NCBI GenBank assembly: GCA_013331575.1
Contig: DUGD01000073.1
Coordinates: forward strand, 816-12,867
Reading direction: 5' to 3'
DNA length: 12,052 nucleotides
Origin: Candidatus Woesearchaeota archaeon
GTDB taxonomy: Archaea; Nanobdellota; Nanobdellia; Woesearchaeales; UBA525
Under the pieces are notes generated by a model, which was not told where the DNA came from, did no database searches, and was given only the letters and a program-made list of their open reading frames with translations. Of this stretch, positions 6,563 through 12,052 are shown in pieces. Position numbers and translations under genes: made by a program. Each line of letters opens with the position of its first letter. Position 1 is the first letter of the stretch.

Positions 6563-8188
6563 ATGAAGTTTATTGTCATAACAGGGGGCGTGTACTCAGG
6601 CCTTGGCAAGGGCATTGTCACCGCGAGTATCTGTTCGCTTCTTGCGAGCACGCACCGCATCACGAACATCAAATGGGACGGCTACCACAACCACAATCCC
6701 GGCACCATGAACCCCATCGAGCACGGGGAGTGCTTCGTCCTCGACGACGGGACTGAAGCGGACCTCGATTTCGGCCATTACGAGAGGTTCACCGGCCAAC
6801 ACGCGAGCGGCACCCAGTCCATCACACGCGGAAAACTCAACGAGAAGATCGCTCGGCTCGAACGCGAAGGCAAGCGCTACGAAGGCCGCACCATCGAAGA
6901 GATCCCGCACCTGCGCGACCTTCTTCTCGAGGAGATAGAGACTATCGGCACGGCGCAGAACGCCGATATCGTCACTATCGAGATAGGCGGCACGGTCGGC
7001 GACGACTCGGCGAACCTCGCGCTTCACGCCGCGCGCATGCTCAAGCACCGGCATGGGAGACGCAACGTCATCTACATCCATGTCGGACCGATGTGCTACA
7101 CCATCGATGACAACGAGCCGAAGACACGGCCGCTGCAACGGTCGCTCTCCGAACTCACCGCGATGGGCATCGAAGTGGACATGCTCATCGTGCGCACTGC
7201 CGCGCAAAGACCGTTGATGCCGGAGCAACGGAGGAAGATAAGCGAAGCGTCCATCATCGAACGCGACGCCATCTTCGAGAGCCCGAGCCTCAAGACCGTC
7301 TACGCGCTGCCCGTTGAATTGATGCTGCAAGGGTTCGACAAGGTCATCGCCCGCACACTCGGTATCGACGTCCCCGGCGCGAGCAAGGAGTGGATAGCGC
7401 GCGTCAAGCACATCACGCACCCTACGTCTTCGGTGCGTATCGCGCTATGCGGGAAATACACCGACGTGAACGACTCGTACAAGAGCGTGAAGGAGGCGCT
7501 CGTGCACGCAGGAGCGACCCATGCTGTGGATATCGACCTCGTCATGTTCGGCACGGACAGACCCGGCTTCCAAGAGGAACTGACCCATTTCGACGGCATC
7601 ATCGTGCCCGGCGGCTACGGCTCTCGCGGCATCGACGGAAAAATAGCCGCCATCCGCATCGCGCGCGAACAGAAAATACCATATCTCGGGCTATGCTACG
7701 GCATGCAACTCGCGGTAGTAGAATACGCGCGCAACGTCTGCGGCCTCACCAGTGCGCACACGACCGAAGTCGAACCCGCGACACCGCACCCGGTGATCAC
7801 GATACTCCCCGAGCAGGAGAGCATCACCGCACGCAGCGGAACGCAGCGATTGGGCGCGCAAACAGCGGCACTCACCCCGGGCAGCATCGTCGCCAGCCTG
7901 TACGACGGTGCGCAAACAGCGACCGAACGGCACCGCCACCGATACGAAGTCAACCCGATATACCATTCCAATCTCATGCAGAACGGAATGCGCATATCGG
8001 GCGTCCATGCGCTCAACAAGAACATCGCCGAGTTCATCGAACTGCCAAAAATCGCACATCCGTTCTTCGTAGGCACCCAAGCACACCCTGAGCTGCGATC
8101 GCACCTCCTGCACCCCGCACCGCTCTTCCAAGGGCTTGTGGACGCGGCGATAGCACGACGGAGAGCGACCGAAGCTAAGACAGCATAA
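6563..8188 (+). CDS. pyrG: CTP synthase (glutamine hydrolysing)
   Basis: CTP synthase makes CTP from UTP, ATP and glutamine. The 541-aa length is normal. The N-terminal synthetase domain (about 1-270) has the P-loop-like GGVYSGLGKG (8-17), D67 in 'ADLDFGHYERF', and E140 in 'IEIGGTVGD', matching the E. coli metal ligands D72 and E140. The C-terminal class I glutaminase domain (about 290-535) has PGGYGSRG (349-356), nucleophile C378 in LCYGMQ, and H508/E510 in HPEL. Differences from E. coli include KWDGYHNHNPGTM in place of KLDPYINVDPGTM, and KTRPLQ (187-192) in place of KTKPTQ. The start is set by the ribosome-binding site and by the family N-terminus. A TATA box for the next operon begins 3 nt after its stop. 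Confidence 0.95.
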   Translation: MKFIVITGGVYSGLGKGIVTASICSLLASTHRITNIKWDGYHNHNPGTMNPIEHGECFVLDDGTEADLDFGHYERFTGQHASGTQSITRGKLNEKIARLEREGKRYEGRTIEEIPHLRDLLLEEIETIGTAQNADIVTIEIGGTVGDDSANLALHAARMLKHRHGRRNVIYIHVGPMCYTIDDNEPKTRPLQRSLSELTAMGIEVDMLIVRTAAQRPLMPEQRRKISEASIIERDAIFESPSLKTVYALPVELMLQGFDKVIARTLGIDVPGASKEWIARVKHITHPTSSVRIALCGKYTDVNDSYKSVKEALVHAGATHAVDIDLVMFGTDRPGFQEELTHFDGIIVPGGYGSRGIDGKIAAIRIAREQKIPYLGLCYGMQLAVVEYARNVCGLTSAHTTEVEPATPHPVITILPEQESITARSGTQRLGAQTAALTPGSIVASLYDGAQTATERHRHRYEVNPIYHSNLMQNGMRISGVHALNKNIAEFIELPKIAHPFFVGTQAHPELRSHLLHPAPLFQGLVDAAIARRRATEAKTA

Positions 8189-8190
8189 CC

Positions 8191-8198
8191 TTTAAAAA
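8191..8198 (+). promoter_or_regulatory. TATA box for the zinc ribbon-aEF-1 beta operon
   Basis: TTTAAAAA lies immediately after the pyrG stop. It predicts a start near 8220 and a leader of about 40-45 nt. That leader contains a small GCGCA/TGCGC hairpin and GGTGAT (8254-8259), 4 nt before ATG 8264. Confidence 0.65.
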
Positions 8199-8263
8199 GG
8201 CCCTGTCGTTCCGGCAACACATAGCCTTCGGAGCGCACCCTGCGCGCCGGAACGGTGATACTC

Positions 8264-8425
8264 ATGGCAAATTCGACACTCGGAAACAGCATCACGAACA
8301 CGACAGGCAGCGTGCGCTTTCTCTGCCCGAAATGCAACGAGCAGGAGATAGTCCGCTCCCGCAACGAACGCGAGACCGTCGCGAAGTACACCTGCGTGAA
8401 GTGCGGCTTCATCGGCCCCAACTAG
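8264..8425 (+). CDS. Small zinc-ribbon protein (HVO_2753/DUF1610-like)
   Basis: This 53-aa protein has a single zinc ribbon: CPKC at 21-24 and CVKC at 44-47, ending CGFIGPN. The C-terminal 'YTC-x-x-CGF-x-GP' is typical of small archaeal zinc-ribbon proteins thought to bind RNA and act with the translation machinery, usually encoded next to aEF-1 beta as here. Longer relatives have four CxxC knuckles; this one has two, preceded by about 20 Ser/Thr/Asn-rich residues. The start is supported by GGTGAT with 4-nt spacing. The aEF-1 beta start is 8 nt after its stop, indicating one operon. The role in translation is inferred from family and context. Confidence 0.85.
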   Translation: MANSTLGNSITNTTGSVRFLCPKCNEQEIVRSRNERETVAKYTCVKCGFIGPN

Positions 8426-8432
8426 AGGAGCT

Positions 8433-8714
8433 ATGGCAAAAGCGATCGTCACGATAAAGCTCATGCCCGACGGGCCTGATGCGAACATGGAAGAGATGCA
8501 GCAAGCGGCGGAAGCACGCATCAACACATTCGTGCAGGAGGACGGCGAAAAGCGGTTCACAGTCAAACCCATCGCGTTCGGCCTCAAGGCGCTTGAGATC
8601 ATCTTCGTCATGGACGAGAAACTCGGCAGCACAGAGCCGCTCGAGACGGACCTCGGCACCATCCCGGGCGTCGGCGGCGTCGAAGTCATCGACGTGCGCA
8701 GAGCGATAGGATAG
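8433..8714 (+). CDS. ef1b: Translation elongation factor aEF-1 beta
   Basis: The 93-aa protein is the archaeal nucleotide-exchange factor that recharges aEF-1 alpha with GTP. The family landmarks are present: an N-terminal beta strand ending in 'KLMPDGPD', 'PIAFGLKALEI' (about 46-56), and C-terminal 'IPGVGGVEVIDVRRAIG' (about 77-93). Length is as expected. It has its own ribosome-binding site GAGGAG (8425-8430), which overlaps the TAG stop of the zinc-ribbon gene, so the two are co-transcribed and probably coupled. Confidence 0.95.
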   Translation: MAKAIVTIKLMPDGPDANMEEMQQAAEARINTFVQEDGEKRFTVKPIAFGLKALEIIFVMDEKLGSTEPLETDLGTIPGVGGVEVIDVRRAIG

Positions 8715-8727
8715 ACCCAGGATATAC

Positions 8728-8739
8728 TGTTCTTTCTTC
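8728..8739 (+). terminator. T-rich tract after aEF-1 beta
   Basis: TGTTCTTTCTTC begins 13 nt after the stop. It is pyrimidine-rich rather than a pure T run, so it is a weak terminator candidate. Confidence 0.3.
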
Positions 8740-8767
8740 ACAGCGCTGCCTTGGCGTATAACCAGGA

Positions 8768-8793
8768 GAGCCGCCGATTCATGCAGGCGGCTC
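8768..8793 (+). repeat. Strong GC-rich hairpin between aEF-1 beta and the ferredoxin
   Basis: GAGCCGCC (8768-8775) pairs perfectly with GGCGGCTC (8786-8793) around a 10-nt loop; a weaker CGCA/TGCG pair follows at 8796-8808. No T tract follows, so it is not a bacterial-type terminator. It could protect an RNA end, regulate the ferredoxin gene, or be part of a small RNA. Confidence 0.5.
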
Positions 8794-8884
8794 GACGCAA
8801 ATGCTGCGAGGGACGAGCAGTGCGAACGCCGCAGCGCAAAAAAGCAGCCATAAACAGTTAAACACGAACATCAAAGGGACCCGC

Positions 8885-9163
8885 ATGGCCAACAAGTACA
8901 AGATCATCTACGACCGCGAAGCGTGCATCGGCGCGTTCGCATGCGCGGCGGCAGCACCCGACATGTGGCTCTTCGCGGACGACGGCAAAGCCGACCTCAA
9001 GACCGCGACATTCAACCCGGCCACGAAGAAATGGGAGCTCATCATCGACGAAGCAGATTACGACGACAACCAAGCGGCCGCCGAAGCATGCCCGGTCTAC
9101 GTCATAAAGATCGTCAAGATAGACGAGAACGGCAACGAGATAGAAGAGAAGAAGGAAGAGTAG
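8885..9163 (+). CDS. Ferredoxin-like iron-sulfur protein with three cysteines
   Basis: This 92-aa protein matches single-cluster archaeal ferredoxins: 'ACIGAFAC' at 13-20, 'PDMW' at 25-28, and 'EACPVYVIKI' at 67-76. It has only three cysteines (C14, C20, C69). In Pyrococcus ferredoxin the cluster is held by C11, D14, C17 and C56, and C21-C48 form a disulfide. Here the D14 position is Ala17, the C21 position is Ala24, and the C48 position is Asp61. Three ligands suggest a [3Fe-4S] cluster, or a [4Fe-4S] cluster with an open site. A Lys/Glu-rich tail (77-92) is extra. ATG 8885 is chosen because the conserved fold starts there; TAAACAGTTAAACA (8851-8864) may be its TATA region. An ATG at 8801 would add a low-complexity extension. 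Confidence 0.85.
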   Translation: MANKYKIIYDREACIGAFACAAAAPDMWLFADDGKADLKTATFNPATKKWELIIDEADYDDNQAAAEACPVYVIKIVKIDENGNEIEEKKEE

Positions 9164-9185
9164 ATAACGCTCACTTCACACTCAG

Positions 9186-9219
9186 TTCTAGAAAAGTATT
9201 TATTTGCGCAGAAAGTTCT
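9186..9219 (+). promoter_or_regulatory. Promoter of paralog 1 with flanking symmetric elements
   Basis: The TATA box TATTTATT (9197-9204) is 25-26 nt before ATG 9226, with purine-rich GAAAAG (9191-9196) as BRE. It is flanked by two inverted repeats: TTCTAGAA (9186-9193) just upstream and AGAAAGTTCT (9210-9219) between the box and the start. The transcript is predicted to be leaderless. The inverted repeats are operator candidates. Confidence 0.6.
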
Positions 9220-9225
9220 ATCACT

Positions 9226-9615
9226 ATGAAAGATACATCACTAACGGGCCTCATCGATGATACGCCGAAATCATCAAAACTGTCGGCGGCAACGCGTCGA
9301 GCATCCATACTCGAACCGTTCCCAGAATTTGAGAGAGTATTCATGAACGGTGCGCTCGCCAGCGCAATGGAACAGTCTATCGAACGAGCGATAGAAGAGA
9401 AGACACTTAACTCGGGGGGCGGCACCGTACCCATCCTCACAGGTCTTTTCCACCCTGAGAACGAAACCAGCGTTGCATTCGCTACAAGATACCTCTTCAC
9501 AAAAGGATACAGCGTCATAAAATCATACGGAAGAGAGCTCGCATACGACGATTGGACAGGGCATGGCGGCAAGGCGAAGATGCTCGTCATGGAAGTAGAG
9601 AAATACTCTCGATAG
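9226..9615 (+). CDS. Unknown family, tandem paralog 1
   Basis: A 129-aa soluble protein of a family I do not recognise. Residues 1-30 are Ser/Thr-rich and unlike the neighbouring paralog. About 38-60 looks helical (Glu/Ala-rich), and 64-129 is an alpha/beta-like region with GLFHPEN, VAFAT, KGY and GGKAK...LVMEV..YS. Over 82 gap-free residues, 47 are identical to the protein at 9749-10096. There are no cysteines and no membrane segment. The conserved HPEN and GGKAK motifs could form a binding or catalytic site, but this is only suggested by conservation. The ATG fits the TATA box 25-26 nt upstream. G+C is somewhat lower than in aIF5B. Confidence 0.75.
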   Translation: MKDTSLTGLIDDTPKSSKLSAATRRASILEPFPEFERVFMNGALASAMEQSIERAIEEKTLNSGGGTVPILTGLFHPENETSVAFATRYLFTKGYSVIKSYGRELAYDDWTGHGGKAKMLVMEVEKYSR

Positions 9616-9702
9616 AACTCTGCGCAAGCTTACGAGGGTGAACAGAAGATTAGATATCGCGAAACAATTCTTAACCTCATCCTAACCGTCTAAACTCGTT
9701 CT
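9616..9702 (+). repeat. Downstream region duplicated along with paralog 1 (copy 1)
   Basis: Sequence after the paralog 1 stop resembles that after paralog 2 (10097-10179). The best stretch, 9661-9703 against 10138-10181, shares about 33 of 44 positions, including ACAATTCTT, CCTAACC and CGTTCT. Where copy 2 has the aIF5B TATA box TTTTTAAA, copy 1 has a diverged GTC-TAAA. This points to tandem duplication of gene plus downstream DNA. Confidence 0.55.
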
Positions 9703-9726
9703 TAAACAGAACGAAACCAATATAAT
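9697..9726 (+). promoter_or_regulatory. Promoter of paralog 2 with an inverted repeat
   Basis: AATATAAT (9719-9726) is 26-27 nt before ATG 9749, preceded by purine-rich ACGAAACC, so a leaderless transcript is expected. Just upstream, CGTTCT (9697-9702) and AGAACG (9708-9713) form an inverted repeat with a 5-nt spacer. It has the same TTCT/AGAA halves as the paralog 1 promoter. Confidence 0.6.
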
Positions 9727-9748
9727 CGTCCAGCAATTCATCTCGTGA

Positions 9749-10096
9749 ATGGCAACCACCTCACAAGTAAACGTAACGAAGACCGAAGCTGTTGGATTTC
9801 AGTTCGGGAGTCTCATGAGGACCGCGCTTGACATCGCGCGCAAGAACGCAATGGAAGATGCCATCGAACAAGCCACGCAGGAGAAAAAGTTCGACTCCAC
9901 AGGCGGAGTACTAGCCATCAACTCAGGACTTTTTCACCCAGAAAACGATTTCACGGTCGCATTCGCCACAGGATACCTCGCAGCGAAAGGGTATGGCGTT
10001 GTACAGTACGGCGCTCAAACGACTGGATACCCAGACATGACGGGACGCGGTGGCAAGGCAAAGATACTCGTCATGGAAGTCGGGAAATATTCTTGA
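9749..10096 (+). CDS. Unknown family, tandem paralog 2
   Basis: A 115-aa soluble protein of the same unrecognised family as 9226-9615, with a shorter N-terminus. A helical segment (about 22-46) leads into GLFHPEN (59-65), VAFAT (69-73), KGYGV (79-83) and GGKAKILVMEV (101-111). No cysteine or membrane segment is present. Conservation with paralog 1 is strongest at the C-terminus (35 of 56 identical). It ends one codon before paralog 1: paralog 1 has CGA-TAG, while this gene has TGA followed directly by the inherited TAG (10097-10099). Location between a sister gene and aIF5B might hint at a nucleic-acid or translation role, but nothing in the sequence proves it. Confidence 0.75.
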   Translation: MATTSQVNVTKTEAVGFQFGSLMRTALDIARKNAMEDAIEQATQEKKFDSTGGVLAINSGLFHPENDFTVAFATGYLAAKGYGVVQYGAQTTGYPDMTGRGGKAKILVMEVGKYS

Positions 10097-10179
10097 TAGA
10101 ATTCAGCTCACAAGAACGAGAAGGAGATAGAGATCGGAACAATTCTTTGTCTCGACCTAACCTTTTTAAACCCGTTCTC
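10097..10179 (+). repeat. Downstream region duplicated along with paralog 2 (copy 2)
   Basis: Partner of the copy at 9616-9702. It contains the working aIF5B promoter, so the duplicated unit seems to have been gene plus promoter region of the next gene. Confidence 0.55.
10163..10170 (+). promoter_or_regulatory. TATA box for infB
   Basis: TTTTTAAA is centred 27-28 nt before ATG 10194, with no Shine-Dalgarno sequence between. The mRNA is probably leaderless or nearly so. Confidence 0.75.
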
Positions 10180-10193
10180 GATTCTCCGCCCAT

Positions 10194-11954
10194 ATGGCAC
10201 TACGCAGCCCCATCGTCTCGGTCCTCGGCCACGTTGACCACGGAAAGTCGTCCATCCTCGACTCCATCAGGGGCAGCAATATCGTCGCGACCGAAGCAGG
10301 TGCCATCACACAGGCCATCGGGGCGTCCATCATCCCGCTCGACATCGTCAAGAAACGCTGCGGCAAGCTCCTCGAAGCGACGAAGATGCAATTCTCCATC
10401 CCAGGCCTCCTCTTCATCGACACGCCAGGCCACGCAGCGTTCACCAACCTGAGAAAGCGCGGCGGCAACCTCGCGGACATCGCGATCGTCGTGGTGGACA
10501 TCAATGAAGGGTTCCAGCCGCAGACCATCGAGACCATCGAGATCCTGCGCAACTACAAGACACCGTTCCTCCTCGCCGCGAACAAGATAGACCTCATCCC
10601 GGGATACAAGAAACGGGCCGACACCGTGCTCAAGGACATCTCCGAGCAAGACCCTGCATGGATAACGGAGTTCGAGACGCGCATGTACCGCATCGTGGGA
10701 CAGATGCACGAGAAATTTGCGATGGAGTCCGAACGCTTCGACCGCATCGAGAGCTTCACCAAGCAGATAGCCATCGTCCCGACAAGCGCCATGCACAACC
10801 ACGGCATCAGCGAACTCCTCATGGTGCTCGCAGGCCTCGCGCAGAAATACCTCGAAGAATCACTCAAGCTGGACGTCGCGGGACCGGGCAAAGGGACCAT
10901 CCTCGAAGTGAAAGAGACCGTCGGCTTCGGCGCGACGATAGACGTCATCCTCTACGACGGACAGATCAAGGTCAACGACATCCTCATCATCGGCGGTGTG
11001 GACGCCGCGATCGTCACGAAGATACGCGCGCTCCTCGAACCCAACCCGCTGCAGGAGATGCGCGACAAGAAATCGAAATACCGCAACATCAAGGAGGCGA
11101 CAGCCGCCACAGGACTGCGCATCGCGGCGCCAGAACTCGACAAGGCGCTCGCAGGCATGCCGATACGCATCGCCCCGACGCCGGGAGACATCGCTCGCAT
11201 CAGCGATGACCTGCAGCATGAAGTGAGCGAAGTGCTCATCACCACCGACGACGAAGGGCTCATCATCAAAGCCGACACCCTCGGCAGCCTCGAAGCCATG
11301 AGCGTGCTCCTGCGCGAGAAACAGATAGGGATCAAACGGGCATCCGTCGGCCCCATCAGCAAGAAAGACATGGCGGAAGCGCAGGCGAATGCCGACAGCG
11401 ATCCGCTCGCGGCGGTCATCCTCGGCTTCAACATCCCGAACGAACCATCGACGGAGACGGTCAAAGTCATCACAAGCAACGTGATCTACCATCTTATCGA
11501 GGAGTTCGAGCGATGGCAAGAGGAAGCCCGCAAGCGAGAGCAGGCGAAAGAGTTAGACGCAATGGTGCGGCCATGCAAAGCAGAGGTGCTCCAGAACTGC
11601 ATATTCCGACAATCCAACCCTTGCGTCGCGGGCGTCGAAGTGCTCGCGGGAGAATTGCGCACAGGCATGCCGCTCATGAACAAGGAGGGCCGGACGCTCA
11701 CGAACATCAAGAGCATGGAGCGCGCCAAAGAGAGCGTGCAGACCGCGAAGCGCGGCGAACAGCTCGCGCTCAGCCTCCCCGGCGTCACGGCAGGACGGCA
11801 GATCTTCGAGCACGACATCGTGTACAGCGCCATCCCCGAGGAGCAGTTCCGCGAGCTCAAGCGTTTGACGAAATTCCTCACCCGCGACGAGATCAACGTC
11901 CTCAAGGAAATAGCTGAGATCAAGCGGAAGGAGAACCCGCTGTGGGGCGTATGA
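10194..11954 (+). CDS. infB: Translation initiation factor aIF5B (GTPase)
   Basis: aIF5B is the GTPase that promotes ribosomal subunit joining. The 586-aa length matches archaeal orthologues, with no long N-terminal extension and no intein. The G domain shows G1 GHVDHGKS (12-19), G2 Thr39 in AITQAIGA, G3 DTPGH (76-80), G4 NKID (130-133), and a G5-like PTSAMHN near residue 200. Domains II-IV follow, including the 'VGPISKKDM' segment of domain III, and the C-terminal helix region ends ENPLWGV. The start fits the TATA spacing. The TGA overlaps the next gene as ATGA, so they are translationally coupled. Confidence 0.96.
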   Translation: MALRSPIVSVLGHVDHGKSSILDSIRGSNIVATEAGAITQAIGASIIPLDIVKKRCGKLLEATKMQFSIPGLLFIDTPGHAAFTNLRKRGGNLADIAIVVVDINEGFQPQTIETIEILRNYKTPFLLAANKIDLIPGYKKRADTVLKDISEQDPAWITEFETRMYRIVGQMHEKFAMESERFDRIESFTKQIAIVPTSAMHNHGISELLMVLAGLAQKYLEESLKLDVAGPGKGTILEVKETVGFGATIDVILYDGQIKVNDILIIGGVDAAIVTKIRALLEPNPLQEMRDKKSKYRNIKEATAATGLRIAAPELDKALAGMPIRIAPTPGDIARISDDLQHEVSEVLITTDDEGLIIKADTLGSLEAMSVLLREKQIGIKRASVGPISKKDMAEAQANADSDPLAAVILGFNIPNEPSTETVKVITSNVIYHLIEEFERWQEEARKREQAKELDAMVRPCKAEVLQNCIFRQSNPCVAGVEVLAGELRTGMPLMNKEGRTLTNIKSMERAKESVQTAKRGEQLALSLPGVTAGRQIFEHDIVYSAIPEEQFRELKRLTKFLTRDEINVLKEIAEIKRKENPLWGV

Positions 11955-12052
11955 GCACGATGGCATACCGTTATACGAAAGAAATCCCTTGGCACGGCAT
12001 GAAGGACGACGACAAGGTATCGCTCATCGCCACGATAGAGGGCTTGCGCGCC
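11951..12052 (+). CDS. Unidentified gene coupled to infB, 3' truncated by window end
   Basis: The first 34 codons of a gene starting at ATG 11951, overlapping the infB stop as ATGA; a second in-frame ATG is at 11960. The visible N-terminus is hydrophilic and begins MSTMAYRYTKEIPWHGM, then DDDKVSLIATIEGLRA. There is no signal peptide or membrane segment. I do not recognise it. The overlap implies co-translation with aIF5B. Confidence 0.7.
   Translation, partial: MSTMAYRYTKEIPWHGMKDDDKVSLIATIEGLRA

Noticed and set aside
6496..6756. 86-aa plus-strand ORF starting in the pyrG leader
   Set aside because: It overlaps the well-supported pyrG start in a different frame and contains the tandem repeat and the Shine-Dalgarno sequence.
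8781..8861. 26-aa ORF inside the aEF-1 beta to ferredoxin gap
   Set aside because: Its start lies in the loop of the 8768-8793 hairpin, it is very short and basic, and the only possible ribosome-binding site is too far away.
8801..8884. N-terminal extension of the ferredoxin from ATG 8801
   Set aside because: The extra 28 residues are low complexity, the ferredoxin fold begins after ATG 8885, and a TATA-like sequence lies in between.
1..12052. tRNA, rRNA, CRISPR array or insertion sequence
   Set aside because: No T-loop consensus in the gaps, no regularly spaced repeats, and no transposase-like ORF or matching terminal inverted repeats were found by eye.

Overview
The window looks archaeal. 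It encodes archaeal-type translation factors (aEF-1 beta, a full-length aIF5B, and a small zinc ribbon directly upstream of aEF-1 beta), a Trm1 tRNA methyltransferase, and surface proteins resembling archaeal S-layer proteins. Several genes have a TATA box about 25-28 nt before the start codon. The mix of divergent housekeeping genes and many small membrane or secreted proteins suggests a DPANN-type lineage (Woesearchaeota/Pacearchaeota-like), but that placement is an inference; no rRNA or other decisive marker is present.

Layout. Positions 1-448 hold no convincing gene but contain a run of four perfect hairpins. Positions 449-4448 form a cell-surface block: a membrane-anchored protein with two thioredoxin-like domains (449-1918), a small multi-pass membrane protein with a GCPGC motif (2169-2699), and a secreted S-layer-like lipoprotein with many N-glycosylation sequons (2790-4448). 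Trm1 follows (4566-5759). It converges on a two-gene minus-strand operon: a membrane-anchored Kazal-like protein (5954-6256) and a 49-aa Cys-rich ORF coupled to it by a GTGA overlap (5808-5957). CTP synthase (6563-8188) is divergent from that operon. Next come a 53-aa zinc ribbon and aEF-1 beta (8264-8714), then a ferredoxin with only three cysteines (8885-9163). Two tandem paralogous genes of unknown family (9226-9615 and 9749-10096) precede aIF5B (10194-11954), whose stop overlaps the start of an unidentified gene that runs off the window.

How the genes relate. Most plus-strand genes appear to be separate transcription units with their own TATA boxes; several look leaderless (Trm1, both paralogs, aIF5B). 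Others carry Shine-Dalgarno sequences (DsbA-like, CTP synthase, zinc ribbon, aEF-1 beta). The translation-related genes cluster in the right half. The left half is extracytoplasmic and thiol-themed, so the CXXC and GCPGC proteins may act in disulfide handling outside the membrane; that link is inferred from proximity.

The most novel items are the paralog pair together with its duplicated downstream DNA and symmetric promoter elements, the four-cysteine Kazal protein with its coupled Cys-rich partner, and the three-cysteine ferredoxin.
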